DNA of 64,000 nucleotides, from contig JAHXIP010000001.1 in the NCBI GenBank assembly GCA_025655575.1, positions 248,001-312,000 on the forward strand, given 5' to 3'. Positions 46,323 through 55,950 of the stretch are shown here, one piece after another. How positions within the stretch are numbered: position 1 is the first letter of the stretch; each line of letters opens with the position of its first letter. Both the position numbers and the translations under genes were made by a program. This DNA is from Candidatus Thiodiazotropha sp. (ex Monitilora ramsayi). Lineage in GTDB: Bacteria > Pseudomonadota > Gammaproteobacteria > Chromatiales > Chromatiaceae. The notes under the pieces are model-generated. The model had not been told where the DNA came from. It saw nothing but the letters and a program-made list of their open reading frames with translations, and ran no database searches.

Positions 46323-48365
46323 TTAACCGGTGATGCCGCTGTGTCGCAGCAGCGGTTCGATCTCCGGCTCGCGGCCGCGAAAGGCCACGAACAGTTCCAT
46401 GGCATCTTTCGCGCCGCCCTGTTCCAGGATCTCATGCAGGAAGGCATGCCCTGCGTCGGGATTGAAGATTCCCTTCTCTTCAAAAAGTGAGAAGGCGTCC
46501 GCTGATAATACTTCGGCCCACTTGTAGCTGTAGTAGCCTGCTGCATAACCGCCGGCAAAGATGTGTGAGAAACCGTGTGGAAAACGGTTCCACTCCGGTG
46601 GCCGGATAACCGAGACCTGCTGTCTGACTTGTTGCAGAATCTCATAGATATGCCCACCCTTCTGCGGATCGTATTCAAGATGGATGCGGAAGTCGAAGAG
46701 GGCGAATTCCAGTTGTCGCACCATCATCATGGCCGATTGGAAGTTCTTGGCATTATGCATGCGTTGGTAGAGATCATCAGGAATAGGTTCGCCTGTCTTC
46801 ACATGACCTGAGATCAGGTCCAGTGCCTCTTTCTCCCAGCACCAGTTCTCCATGAATTGGCTCGGTAACTCCACGGCATCCCAGGCCACGCCGCTGATGC
46901 CTGCCACTGCGGGATAGTCGATGCGGGTCAGCAGGTGATGCAAGCCGTGACCGAACTCGTGAAACAGGGTCTCTACCTCATCATGGGTGAAGCATGCGGG
47001 TTCTCCATTCACCGGTGGTGAAAAATTACAGGTCAGATAGGCCACCGGGATCTGATCGATAGTGTCGGTGAAAAAGCGGCTGGCACAGTCATCCATCCAG
47101 GCGCCGCCACGCTTCATGGGGCGCGCATATAGGTCGAGGTAGAACTGTCCCCGTAGCTGATGAGCGCTATCCCGAATCTCGAAAAAACGCACATCTGGAT
47201 GCCAGGTATCGACCCCCTCGACCTCCTGGATAAGGATGCCGTAGAGACGCTCCACTACAGCGAACATGCCGGGAATCACCCGGGTTTCGGGGAAGTAGGG
47301 TCTGAGCATCTCCTGGGAGATATTGTGTCGCTGCTGACGCAACTTTTCAGCGTAGTAGCCTACATCCCAGGCCTGTAGATCGGTCATGCCGTGTTCACTT
47401 TGCGCAAAGTCTTGCAGGGCTTTCAGTTCATGTTGTGCCTGGGTGCGAGACCGCTCCGCCAAGTTTGTCAGAAATGTGGTGACTTCATCCGTGTTACGCG
47501 CCATCTTGCGCGCCAGTGAGCGTTCCGCATAGTTGGAAAAACCGAGTAGCTGTGCTTGCTCATGGCGCAGAGAGAGAATCTGCTCCATCACATCCGTATT
47601 GTCGAACTCACCGGCATTGGGTCCCTGGTCGGATGCCCGGGTGGCGAAGGCTTCGTAGACCTCCCGGCGCAGGTCACGATTGTCCGCGTAATTCATCACC
47701 GGCAGGTAGGAGGGAAAGTCCAGCGTCAGCAGCCAGCCTTCCTGATGATCGCGTTGCTTAGCTGTCTGGTGGGCCAATGCCATGGCCGATTCGGGTAGAC
47801 CGGCGAGAATTGATTCATCAATAATCAATTTGCTCCAGGCATTGGTGGCATCGAGCAGGTTCTCCTCAAACTTGGTGGTCAGTTGGGAGAGGGCTTGACT
47901 GATCTCCTTAAAGCGCAGTTTCTTTTCCGCCGGCAGATCGACACCTGAAAGCCGGAAGTCGAGTAGGGCATTGTCGAGCAGCTTGTTTTGTGCGGGATCG
48001 AACCCTTCACGATCTGCTGCAACCGCCTTGTAGGCCTTACACAATGCGGTGTTCTGCCCCATCTCGGTGGCATAGTCGCTCAGCTTCGGCAGACAAGCGT
48101 TGTAGGCCTGACGCAGCGCGTCACTATTAATGACAGAATTCATATGACTGACAGGCGACCAAGCTCTGCTGAGGCGGTCATCAAGCATTTCGAGTGGTTC
48201 GATCAGATTCTGCCATGTGTGTGTTTGTTGTTTATCGAGCAGGCGCTTTACTTCGGCGCGGTTCTCTTCAAGTAACTGATCAATGGCAGGTTCGATCATC
48301 TCGGGCGTGATGGCTGAGAAGGCGGGTAACCCGTCCATTTCAAGTAAGTGGTTGGTTATGGTCAT
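46323..48365 (-). CDS. prlC: Oligopeptidase A (M3 zinc metallopeptidase)
   Basis: 680 residues, the E. coli PrlC length. Cleaves short peptides, including signal-peptide remnants, in the cytosol. Zinc motif HEFGHGLHH (HExxH) with a downstream Glu, plus ASDQGPNAGEFDN and the SGVAWDAVELPSQFMENW segment. ATG at 48365. Convergent with the TPR lipoprotein gene by 14 bp, and followed upstream by the CNP1-like gene 16 bp away on the same strand. Confidence 0.95.
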   Translation of the reverse strand: MTITNHLLEMDGLPAFSAITPEMIEPAIDQLLEENRAEVKRLLDKQQTHTWQNLIEPLEMLDDRLSRAWSPVSHMNSVINSDALRQAYNACLPKLSDYATEMGQNTALCKAYKAVAADREGFDPAQNKLLDNALLDFRLSGVDLPAEKKLRFKEISQALSQLTTKFEENLLDATNAWSKLIIDESILAGLPESAMALAHQTAKQRDHQEGWLLTLDFPSYLPVMNYADNRDLRREVYEAFATRASDQGPNAGEFDNTDVMEQILSLRHEQAQLLGFSNYAERSLARKMARNTDEVTTFLTNLAERSRTQAQHELKALQDFAQSEHGMTDLQAWDVGYYAEKLRQQRHNISQEMLRPYFPETRVIPGMFAVVERLYGILIQEVEGVDTWHPDVRFFEIRDSAHQLRGQFYLDLYARPMKRGGAWMDDCASRFFTDTIDQIPVAYLTCNFSPPVNGEPACFTHDEVETLFHEFGHGLHHLLTRIDYPAVAGISGVAWDAVELPSQFMENWCWEKEALDLISGHVKTGEPIPDDLYQRMHNAKNFQSAMMMVRQLEFALFDFRIHLEYDPQKGGHIYEILQQVRQQVSVIRPPEWNRFPHGFSHIFAGGYAAGYYSYKWAEVLSADAFSLFEEKGIFNPDAGHAFLHEILEQGGAKDAMELFVAFRGREPEIEPLLRHSGITG

Positions 48366-48381
48366 CGTTCCAGTCCAGTGG

Positions 48382-48927
48382 TTATCGTTCGCTTCCGATG
48401 AAGGGGGTGTCTACCAGACGATCATCTCGCATGGCCCTGAACACAGCATCGGGTGGGTTGGCCTTGCCGGTAAGCATGTTGCAGATCAGGTCCTCATAGA
48501 GAACTGTTTTATAGTCATTGCCACCCTTGGGTAAAACTTGCCATTCAGCGTCCGGCATAGGTGTCAGGCCTTTGTCGTTCCCATAGGCATAAACTTTGTG
48601 CTCCCGCAGGCCACAGCGGAAACCCTCATAACTGCTGTTCACCGCACCTCGGTGGGAGCGGATGATAACAATAAAGCGGGTGACCCTATCCTCGCCCGTC
48701 TTGAGGGAGTCTCGCTCAATGAAATATTGGAAACGGTCGGTGGGATCCTGGACGTTGAATTCCTGCAGATTGTCCGCTCGAAAATGGCTGGGGATTTCGA
48801 TGGTCTCCTCTTTCCAGGTTTCTGTCGGCTGCCGATAATCGTTTCTCTCCTCTTTGTCCAGGGGGTCATAGGCCATTAGGTTTGTGCTCAATAAAAGACA
48901 AAGGGGCAAGTAGCGCATCGGTTTCAT
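48382..48927 (-). CDS. CNP1-like family protein (secreted)
   Basis: 181 residues from ATG 48927, with AGGA about 7 nt upstream; the longer frame to 48975 lacks a site. A signal-like hydrophobic stretch (MRYLPLCLLLSTNLMA) leads into a soluble domain with FIERDSLKTGEDRVTRFIV and SYEGFRCGLREHKVYAYG, characteristic of CNP1-like proteins. Function of the family is unknown. Probably secreted; next gene downstream on the same strand is prlC, 16 bp away. Confidence 0.75.
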   Translation of the reverse strand: MKPMRYLPLCLLLSTNLMAYDPLDKEERNDYRQPTETWKEETIEIPSHFRADNLQEFNVQDPTDRFQYFIERDSLKTGEDRVTRFIVIIRSHRGAVNSSYEGFRCGLREHKVYAYGNDKGLTPMPDAEWQVLPKGGNDYKTVLYEDLICNMLTGKANPPDAVFRAMRDDRLVDTPFIGSER

Positions 48928-49052
48928 CAGTATTCCTGAGTCCTGCAATAGTTGTGAATAGGGATAGTTTCGCATTCAGAAGCAATAGGTAAAAGGCCCT
49001 GATGCCTTATGCTTAAGCAGGAAATATCCGGGGAAGTGCCTTCCGGTGCAGT

Positions 49053-50003
49053 TTATAGAAATCTTGCGGTCAGTAGCCAGACCACAATGGATCCCAGGGC
49101 AAAAAACCCCATTAATGTGCCGATAGCAAAGCGGCGAAAACGCCGGACGATATCAAACTCCTCCTTGGTTGAAATCAGTAGTGGGCGCCGGTTTGAATTT
49201 GTACCGCTTAACGTATGGGTAGGCTGTTGGTCTTCCAGCATCTGTTCGCGGACCACCTCATGTGTGGCAGAACGCCTGACGCTCTCCCACTCATCGAGAT
49301 CGATCTGACCATCTCGGTTACGGTCGAATCGCTCCAGTAGTGTGGCATGGTCCGTTTTCCACTGACGGAGTCTGCCCTTGATCATCTCCTCACGCATGGC
49401 TTGACGGTCGATCTCTCCGATGGATTTGAAGAGCCCGATGGCATAGAGGGGATCTCCCAGCATGATGGTCTCTTCGGTGTAGCGGTAGTCGCCACCAAAG
49501 GTATTGTGGACCGAGATATTGATGCCCATCATACGGTATTGGTTTCGGCTTGTGCCCACGCCGAGATCAGGTCCGGCGCTGGGTGTGGCATTGGGTCCGA
49601 ACCAGATGTTCTTTTCGCTGGGGGAGACCTGGGCACCCTCGGGGTCGATGATGCATTCGCCGGTCTCATCCTTCAGGAGGAACAGGCTGTCGCTGATGCC
49701 GCTTCGCTGGGTACGCCAACCTTTTTCGTGTTTTCGTTCAACCTTATAGCGCCACCAGCAACAGGGTGTACTGCTGAGTGGGGCCAGGATCGGTTCGCCT
49801 TTCATGATGGCGGCTTCGCCGATTAACTCCACATAACCCTGGTGGGCGGATCTGATGCGTGACGTAGGGGTGTCTTCTATCAGTCTCGCGCGATGCAGAT
49901 TTCGAAAAGAAAAATAGAGGGACAGCAGTGCCGCCATTGCCAGCAGGGCGACCCAGAACCAGAATGCGCTGTCGCCCATCTGTGTGATCTCTCTAACCAT
50001 CAT
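49053..50003 (-). CDS. GIDE-domain membrane protein with EF-hand
   Basis: 316 residues. TM1 near 12-30; a GIDE-type soluble domain follows (about 50-200: GEPILAPLSSTPCCWWRYKVE, ISVHNTFGGDYRYTEE and a LGDPLYAIGLFK). An EF-hand loop DRNRDGQIDLDE is at about 229-240, and a last TM segment lies at about 295-313 (LMGFFALGSIVVWLL). GIDE domains occur in MULAN/E3 ligases and in bacteria beside LemA. Starts 18 bp after the LemA gene, so LemA-GIDE is an operon. Function not known. Confidence 0.82.
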   Translation of the reverse strand: MMVREITQMGDSAFWFWVALLAMAALLSLYFSFRNLHRARLIEDTPTSRIRSAHQGYVELIGEAAIMKGEPILAPLSSTPCCWWRYKVERKHEKGWRTQRSGISDSLFLLKDETGECIIDPEGAQVSPSEKNIWFGPNATPSAGPDLGVGTSRNQYRMMGINISVHNTFGGDYRYTEETIMLGDPLYAIGLFKSIGEIDRQAMREEMIKGRLRQWKTDHATLLERFDRNRDGQIDLDEWESVRRSATHEVVREQMLEDQQPTHTLSGTNSNRRPLLISTKEEFDIVRRFRRFAIGTLMGFFALGSIVVWLLTARFL

Positions 50004-50021
50004 GAGAGGATTGAATGCGGC

Positions 50022-50594
50022 TTAGTTGAAGAGTTGGCCCATGTCGACGTCGGTCAATTCAGCCTCATCGAACTCCAGTAAATCAGCCGGTTTGAAGCCT
50101 AAGCGCTGCGCAATAAGGATATCCGGGAACTGTTCGATACGGACATTATTGATATTGGCGGACTCGTTATAGAACTCCCGTCGATCAGCGATGCTGTTCT
50201 CCAGACCGGTGATGCGGGACTGTAAGTGCAGGAAAGTCTCGTTGGCTTTCAGATCGGGGTAGTTTTCGGCTACGGCAAAAAGATTGCCCAGGCCAAGGCG
50301 CAACTGGCTCTCTGCTGCCCCGACTGCCCCCACGTCACCCTGGCGTACGGCATTATTCACGGCGGCACGGGCTTGCATGACTTTTTCCAGGGTCTCCTGC
50401 TCAAATTTCATGTACTGCTTGCAGGTCTCCACCAGCTTGGGGAGCTCGTCATGCCGCTGTTTGAGCAGCACATCAATATTGGCCCAGGCTTTGGTCACAT
50501 CGTGTTTCAGGCGCACCAGATTGTTGTAAATCAGCACGCCATAGATCAGGATAGCCACAACGGTCCCGATCAGGACGAACAGTAAAATCTCCAT
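50022..50594 (-). CDS. LemA-family protein
   Basis: 190 residues. An N-terminal hydrophobic segment (about 1-22), then helical LemA domain with NNLVRLKHDVTKAWANIDVLLKQRHDELPKLVE and SRITGLENSIADRREFYNES. The last part includes FPDILIAQRLGFKPADLLEF. Membrane-anchored, helical bundle outside or inside; function of LemA is not defined. Divergent from the carbonic anhydrase gene, upstream of GIDE. ATG at 50594 with GGAGG upstream. Confidence 0.92.
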   Translation of the reverse strand: MEILLFVLIGTVVAILIYGVLIYNNLVRLKHDVTKAWANIDVLLKQRHDELPKLVETCKQYMKFEQETLEKVMQARAAVNNAVRQGDVGAVGAAESQLRLGLGNLFAVAENYPDLKANETFLHLQSRITGLENSIADRREFYNESANINNVRIEQFPDILIAQRLGFKPADLLEFDEAELTDVDMGQLFN

Positions 50595-50616
50595 CAGCTA
50601 CATACCTCCAGTTGCC

Positions 50617-51147
50617 ATGCCCAATATACGCCGCTTCGAAACCCATACCCCTGCCATTGCCCAGGATGCCTGGATCGATGAAACGGCCGTCGTCGTCGGC
50701 GACGTCAGTATCGCATCTCAGGCCTCTGTCTGGCCAATGTGCGTGCTCCGGGGTGATGTGCATCACATCAAGATCGGAGAGCGGTCCAATATCCAGGACG
50801 GTTCGATACTGCATGTCTCTCACGACAGCCACTATTTGCCCGGAGGGCGCCCGTTGACCGTCGGTGACGGTGTCACGGTAGGCCATCGGGTGATGCTGCA
50901 TGGCTGTGATATCGCCGACGGTTGTTTTATCGGCATGGGGTCGACCATTCTTGATGGTGCCAGACTTGACCCTGAAACTATGCTGGGTGCCGGTTCACTG
51001 GTACCCCAGGGGCGCACACTTGAAGGTGGCTATCTGTGGCTGGGTCGGCCAGCCAGGCGGGTGAGAGCCCTTAGCGATAAGGAGCTTGAGATTATTCACT
51101 ATACCGCTGAGCACTATGTTCAGCTGTCCTTGCGGTATCAAAAATAG
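50617..51147 (+). CDS. Gamma-carbonic anhydrase family protein (YrdA-like)
   Basis: 176 residues. Left-handed beta-helix with hexapeptide repeats (VVVGDVSI, VTVGHRVMLHGCDIADGCFIGMGSTILDGARL). The His ligands of the gamma class appear as HH in GDVHHIKIG and as His in the GHRVMLHG segment. Members bind metal and may hydrate CO2 or act in other ways. The gene opens 22 bp from the divergent LemA gene. Confidence 0.92.
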   Translation: MPNIRRFETHTPAIAQDAWIDETAVVVGDVSIASQASVWPMCVLRGDVHHIKIGERSNIQDGSILHVSHDSHYLPGGRPLTVGDGVTVGHRVMLHGCDIADGCFIGMGSTILDGARLDPETMLGAGSLVPQGRTLEGGYLWLGRPARRVRALSDKELEIIHYTAEHYVQLSLRYQK

Positions 51148-51374
51148 GAACAAAAGGTCAGGCTGGGTTTTGTTGCTCATAGGCGCAGCATATTCTTCCG
51201 GATACTTGGGTTGGTGGCTCAAAATGAGTCTTGTAGGGCGTTAGGCTAGTATTGTGGGTATTTAAGTGTCTACGATCATTGCAAACACCTTCACCCAGGG
51301 TATGTTGGTATTTGCTTGCGTTGTTTGGTCTCAAGCAATGGCCAGTGCGGTCGAACATATGAGTGTGTGCGAAT

Positions 51375-51800
51375 ATGAAAAAAAATCATATCCTGTTGGT
51401 TGAAGACAATCCTGATGATGAGCTTCTGGCGATGCGCGCGCTGAAGAAGAATAATATTCTCAATGAGGTAAGGGTGGCTCGTGATGGTGCTGAGGCACTG
51501 GACTACCTTGAGGGTCTTGCAGAAGAAGAGACGCTCCCGGAACTCATTTTGTTGGATCTGCAACTACCCAAGGTTAGTGGTCTGGAGGTGCTGAAGGCGA
51601 TTCGTGACAACCCACGAACCCAATTGTTACCTGTTGTGATACTGACCTCATCTGACGAGGAGAAAGATCTAGTCAGCAGTTATCAACTGGGCGCCAATAG
51701 CTATATCCGAAAGCCTGTCGATTTCAGTCAGTTTGTTGAAGCGGTGCAACAGCTGGGTATTTACTGGCTGGTATTGAATCTAACGCCACCCAATAAATAG
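51375..51800 (+). CDS. Single-domain response regulator (Rcp1/CheY-like)
   Basis: 141 residues from ATG 51375, after an in-frame GTG at 51363. Receiver with acidic DNPDD (11-15), phosphoacceptor Asp61 (ILLDLQLPK), Thr/Ser (VILTSSDEE) and Lys in YIRKPVD. The DxNPxD and long loop [16 protein letters not shown] are typical of Rcp1-type regulators that pair with phytochrome-like kinases. Ends 2 bp before the REC-GGDEF-EAL gene, so the two are one transcript. The kinase at 55951 is of the matching HisKA type. Confidence 0.9.
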   Translation: MKKNHILLVEDNPDDELLAMRALKKNNILNEVRVARDGAEALDYLEGLAEEETLPELILLDLQLPKVSGLEVLKAIRDNPRTQLLPVVILTSSDEEKDLVSSYQLGANSYIRKPVDFSQFVEAVQQLGIYWLVLNLTPPNK

Positions 51801-51802
51801 CT

Positions 51803-53494
51803 ATGACGAATAATCGCTTACGTCTGCTTTTGGCCGAAGATTCAGAAGATGATGCCCTTCTGCTGTTGCATCACCTGAAAAAAGACAGATGGGAAATTGA
51901 ACACTATGCGCGGGTGGATAGTCCCGAAACCATGCAAGCCGCACTGAATGATGGGAATTGGGATCTGGTTATTACCGACCATAATATGCCCTCCTTCAAC
52001 TCAGAAGAAGCGTTGAGACTGATCCGCAAGAACAATTCGGATATTCCCGTCATCATCGTGTCAGGCAGCATAGGTGAAGAGTTGGCTGTTTCAATGATGA
52101 AAAATGGCGCTGCCGACTACATCATGAAAAACAATCTGACCCGTCTTGGTGCCGCAATCGAACGGGAGTTGCATGAGGCGAAGTCCCGCGCCGCCCGCCG
52201 TCATGCTGAAGATCAGCTGCAACATATGGCGTTTCATGATTCCCTGACAAATCTTAAGAATCGTCGTGAACTGGAACAGGCGCTGACGGATGCCCTTGGG
52301 AATGCCCGCCGCAATAACGAAATCCACTCATTCATGTATCTCGACCTGGACCAATTTAAGGTGGTCAATGATACCTGTGGCCATATGGCCGGGGATGAAC
52401 TTTTACGACAGATTTCAGCGCTGTTGAAACATCAGGTTCGAGAGACCGATCTGTTGGCGCGCCTTGGTGGCGATGAATTTGGGGTGATTTTACACAACTG
52501 CTCCCTCGCTCAGGCTGAGTTGTTAGCCAATAAACTTCGTGAATCTGTTGAAAGCCATAAGTTCGTTTGGGAGACACGCCCTTTTAGTACAGGGGTGAGT
52601 ATTGGCTTGGTTGATATTACCCCTGATAGTAAAAGTAGTGACGAGATTTTGAGTAATGCCGATATGGCCTGTTTCGCAGCGAAAAGCCGCGGGCGAAACC
52701 GGGTCCATGTCTACACTGCGGAAGATGACGAGTTGGCATTGCGGCGTGACGAAATGCAGTGGATCAGCCGGATCAACAGTGCCCTGGATGAAGGGCGGTT
52801 TCTACTCTACCAACAACCCATCGTCTCACTGCGTGATGACAATGCGCCAAGGCATGCCGAAATACTATTGCGCATGCAGGGGGTTGGTGGGGAAATTATT
52901 GCGCCAGGTGCATTTATCCCGGCGGCAGAAAGATATGATTTGATGCAGCGTCTCGATCGTTGGGTTGTGAATTCCATTTTCACCTATTTGGGTGAAAGGA
53001 CCGATCTATGTCGAGAGGGTCGTCTCCATTTTATTAATCTTTCCGGTACATCGCTCAGCGATCCAGACTTTTTCAGTTATATCCAAGAGCGAATGTTGCA
53101 CCTAAAGGTGCCGCCGGCGTCGATCTGTTTTGAAGTGACAGAGACGGCAGCTATTAACAATCTCAACACGACAGTCAGCTTCATCCATGAGATCAGAGAG
53201 ATGGGATGCTCCTTTGCCCTCGACGATTTTGGCACCGGTCTCAGCTCTTTTTCATACCTCAAATCGCTCCCGGTCGACTTTCTAAAGGTAGATGGATCAT
53301 TCGTAAAGCAAGTAGAAGAAGATGAGATGAGTCGTGCCATTGTCGATGCGATCAATAACATAGGGCATGTGGCTGGGTTAAAGACCATTGCGGAATTTGT
53401 TGAGCACGATGAGACATATAAGGTACTACAGGCGATGGGAGTCGATTTTGCACAGGGCTACGGTATTTCCAGGCCGGCGCCGTTAGAGGGCTAG
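51803..53494 (+). CDS. REC-GGDEF-EAL c-di-GMP signalling protein
   Basis: 563 residues. Receiver (1-120) with Asp59 (LVITDHNMPSF), GGDEF at 222-226 with the inhibitory RETD site at 213-216, and an EAL domain (about 325-563). The EAL motif itself reads EIL (Glu353), with NLSG, DDFGTG, LKVDGSF and AQGYG retained, so hydrolysis may be intact. The protein should make and degrade c-di-GMP under control of the upstream receiver/kinase pair. Converges on the TonB receptor gene 25 bp away. Confidence 0.93.
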   Translation: MTNNRLRLLLAEDSEDDALLLLHHLKKDRWEIEHYARVDSPETMQAALNDGNWDLVITDHNMPSFNSEEALRLIRKNNSDIPVIIVSGSIGEELAVSMMKNGAADYIMKNNLTRLGAAIERELHEAKSRAARRHAEDQLQHMAFHDSLTNLKNRRELEQALTDALGNARRNNEIHSFMYLDLDQFKVVNDTCGHMAGDELLRQISALLKHQVRETDLLARLGGDEFGVILHNCSLAQAELLANKLRESVESHKFVWETRPFSTGVSIGLVDITPDSKSSDEILSNADMACFAAKSRGRNRVHVYTAEDDELALRRDEMQWISRINSALDEGRFLLYQQPIVSLRDDNAPRHAEILLRMQGVGGEIIAPGAFIPAAERYDLMQRLDRWVVNSIFTYLGERTDLCREGRLHFINLSGTSLSDPDFFSYIQERMLHLKVPPASICFEVTETAAINNLNTTVSFIHEIREMGCSFALDDFGTGLSSFSYLKSLPVDFLKVDGSFVKQVEEDEMSRAIVDAINNIGHVAGLKTIAEFVEHDETYKVLQAMGVDFAQGYGISRPAPLEG

Positions 53495-53519
53495 TCAGCC
53501 AAAGAACTTCTTCCGCAGC

Positions 53520-55694
53520 TCAAAACTTCGTACGTACTTCCATCCACACTGAACGACGCTCCATGGGATAGTCGTCGGGTATCGATGTTGCGGCAGGTTC
53601 GCGAATATCCTCATCGAACAGATTTCGTACTGCCAAAGCCAGGTCGATAGCGTCAAAGAGTTTCTTGCGGTGTAGGGTCAGGTTGATGATGCTGTTGTCG
53701 TCGACTTCAGGGCGCGTATCTCCCTCAGAGCGTTTGCGTTGGCCGATCCAGATCCACTGGCCGTTGATTGTCCATTCAGGTAGAAAGTTCCACTGGATAT
53801 CGGCATAGGCTTGTAGCTGTGGTGCATTTGGAATGGGCTGGCCACTCTCTCTGTCTTCGGAGTCCTGCCAGGCCAGATTGGTTCTGAGTCTGAGTTGTTC
53901 GGTAGCGTGCCAGTCGGTTTCGAATTCCATCCCTCGGCCTTTCTGATTCCGCGCATTTCGTGAGGTGGCAGTTGCCTCGCCGGGATCGGGGACAAGCTCG
54001 ATCAGGCCTTCGATGTCATAGATGAATAGATTTGTGGCTAACCGCAGATCGACCGTCGGTCGGTAGTCGAAAGCCAGTTCCAAGGTGTCAATAGTTTCAG
54101 GGTCCAGGTCAGGGTTACCCAGCGCGATAGGGTTGTTTTGCGCATGCATGTCGGTGAAGCTGGGGGCGCGAAAGGCGCGTCCGTAGAGTAGTTTGGCGGT
54201 AAGGTTGTAGCGAGCCTGCCACACCAGGGCGGCTCTGGGGTTGAAGGTTCCACCAAAGTCTGAGTAGTGGTCATATCGGGCACCCAGAGTCAATTCCCAA
54301 TCCTTTGTGAAGTTCCACTCGTCCTGCGCCGAGAGGTACCATAGGTCTCTATCGACATCCGGCATGAACATATAGGGGCTGCCGGTAAGATCTGTCAGCG
54401 AGCCGTCAACCACTGCCTGGGTGCCGTCAATCACTCCAGGCCCCCAGTTCTGTAACGCCTGATAACTCATTTCCGTATACCGGTAGCCGAGGGCGAACCG
54501 CATCTGGTGTTGCGCCAAGCCCTCAAACAAGGCTGTTGCTTCTGTGCTGTATTGATTTTGTTTGCGGCTTGGAAACCCAATATAGCCGTCACTGAACAGG
54601 GTGAGCCCTGCCGGATTGCTAAAGCTGAGATTGCCGTCGCTGCCGATCGGTAGAATGGCTCCGGCAGGGAAGAGCTGGAGGTAAGTGTCAGCGGTGAGAT
54701 AAAGGTAACTGAGGCGAAAGCCGAGCGCCCAATCCTTGTGCCACTGATCGTTATTGTATTCGATGTCGCTCAGCAGGGCATCGGTTTCCAGTTTGTTATT
54801 GGTACTCATGGCGTTGGCTAACCCGGCTCCGACGCCGCCATCCTGTTCACGCCAGCCCCATAGGCGAAGATTCCAATTTCCCCTGTTGAGGGCGATGTGT
54901 GCATTGAGGGTGTCGTGCTGAGTATCCATGGCGCGGGGGGCAAGGGAGGCTGAGGTGCCGAAGTTCTCATCCAGGGTGGTTTGAAGATCACGTTCAATCA
55001 CCCGTCTGTCGTCCCCATCCGACTTCATTATGTCGATATTAACCGCCAGGTCCCATCCCCCATATTGGCCCCCATGCTGTACCCAGGCGTCCCTGCGAGA
55101 GAAAGAGCCACCGCGTACACCTGCCTGGGAACCATCGATTTCCTGACCGTCTTTGGTGATGATGTTGATGGTACCTGCAAAGGCATCGGCGCCGTGCACA
55201 GCCGAGCCCGGTCCGCGAATCACCTCAACCCGTGAGATCATGTTTACCGGAAGCAGAAATTTGCTGGGACGGCCTCCCTGGTGGAGGTCCTGGACAGACT
55301 GGCCGTTGATTAACAACAATACTTGGGGGCTGGCATTGGTATGAATGCCTCGAATGGACCACTGTGTCTGATAATTCGGGGAGGAGGAATTATAGACGTG
55401 CAGTCCCGGCACTGTCTCCAGCACCTCATCCAGTGTTGTGGCCCCCATGGCCTCGATCTCCTCCTTGGTGATGACGCTGGCGACTGAGGGTGCGAGAAAT
55501 ACAGGCTTGGTACTACCAGTAGCACTGACCAAGACGGCGTCAGTCCGGTAGTAGTCCTCTTCGCTGGGGCCGCTGAACAGGCGTTCCGCCTCTCTCATCT
55601 GTTGGTCTGAAATTAACGGATCGTTGGCGGTGGCCGGTAAAGAGTAAGTGACAACCAGGGTGATGATCAGTGTTAAATGGTGCTTTATATTCAT
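53520..55694 (-). CDS. TonB-dependent outer-membrane receptor
   Basis: 724 residues from ATG 55694 (an in-frame ATG/TTG-type extension to 55712 exists). Signal peptide to about residue 24, TonB plug (about 60-180: VITKEEIEAMGATTLDEVLE, SIRGIHTNASPQVLLLINGQ, VEVIRGPGSAVHGADAFAGTI), then a beta-barrel ending in an aromatic Phe. Ligand not predictable from sequence. Divergent (about 255 bp) from a sensor kinase followed by two substrate-binding proteins, so it may deliver their ligand to the periplasm. Confidence 0.92.
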   Translation of the reverse strand: MNIKHHLTLIITLVVTYSLPATANDPLISDQQMREAERLFSGPSEEDYYRTDAVLVSATGSTKPVFLAPSVASVITKEEIEAMGATTLDEVLETVPGLHVYNSSSPNYQTQWSIRGIHTNASPQVLLLINGQSVQDLHQGGRPSKFLLPVNMISRVEVIRGPGSAVHGADAFAGTINIITKDGQEIDGSQAGVRGGSFSRRDAWVQHGGQYGGWDLAVNIDIMKSDGDDRRVIERDLQTTLDENFGTSASLAPRAMDTQHDTLNAHIALNRGNWNLRLWGWREQDGGVGAGLANAMSTNNKLETDALLSDIEYNNDQWHKDWALGFRLSYLYLTADTYLQLFPAGAILPIGSDGNLSFSNPAGLTLFSDGYIGFPSRKQNQYSTEATALFEGLAQHQMRFALGYRYTEMSYQALQNWGPGVIDGTQAVVDGSLTDLTGSPYMFMPDVDRDLWYLSAQDEWNFTKDWELTLGARYDHYSDFGGTFNPRAALVWQARYNLTAKLLYGRAFRAPSFTDMHAQNNPIALGNPDLDPETIDTLELAFDYRPTVDLRLATNLFIYDIEGLIELVPDPGEATATSRNARNQKGRGMEFETDWHATEQLRLRTNLAWQDSEDRESGQPIPNAPQLQAYADIQWNFLPEWTINGQWIWIGQRKRSEGDTRPEVDDNSIINLTLHRKKLFDAIDLALAVRNLFDEDIREPAATSIPDDYPMERRSVWMEVRTKF

Positions 55695-55950
55695 AATATG
55701 GCCTGGAAGCACGCGGCAGAGTGTGAGAGTCTTTTACCCTACTACTATTAGGGTGTCTTTTGTAGTGATGCTGATGGTGGCATGGCCCGATTTCCGTCCG
55801 GGTTATGATCCTTTATCGAGTACTATTATTAAATCTTGAGTAAGGAAGAGAAAAATGCAGCCCATGCGATGGATTGGTCTGTACTGGTGATCCGGTTACA
55901 GCAGAGTTGTAAGTACTACAGCGTGACAGTGATTCAGTGCCTCCATCACA

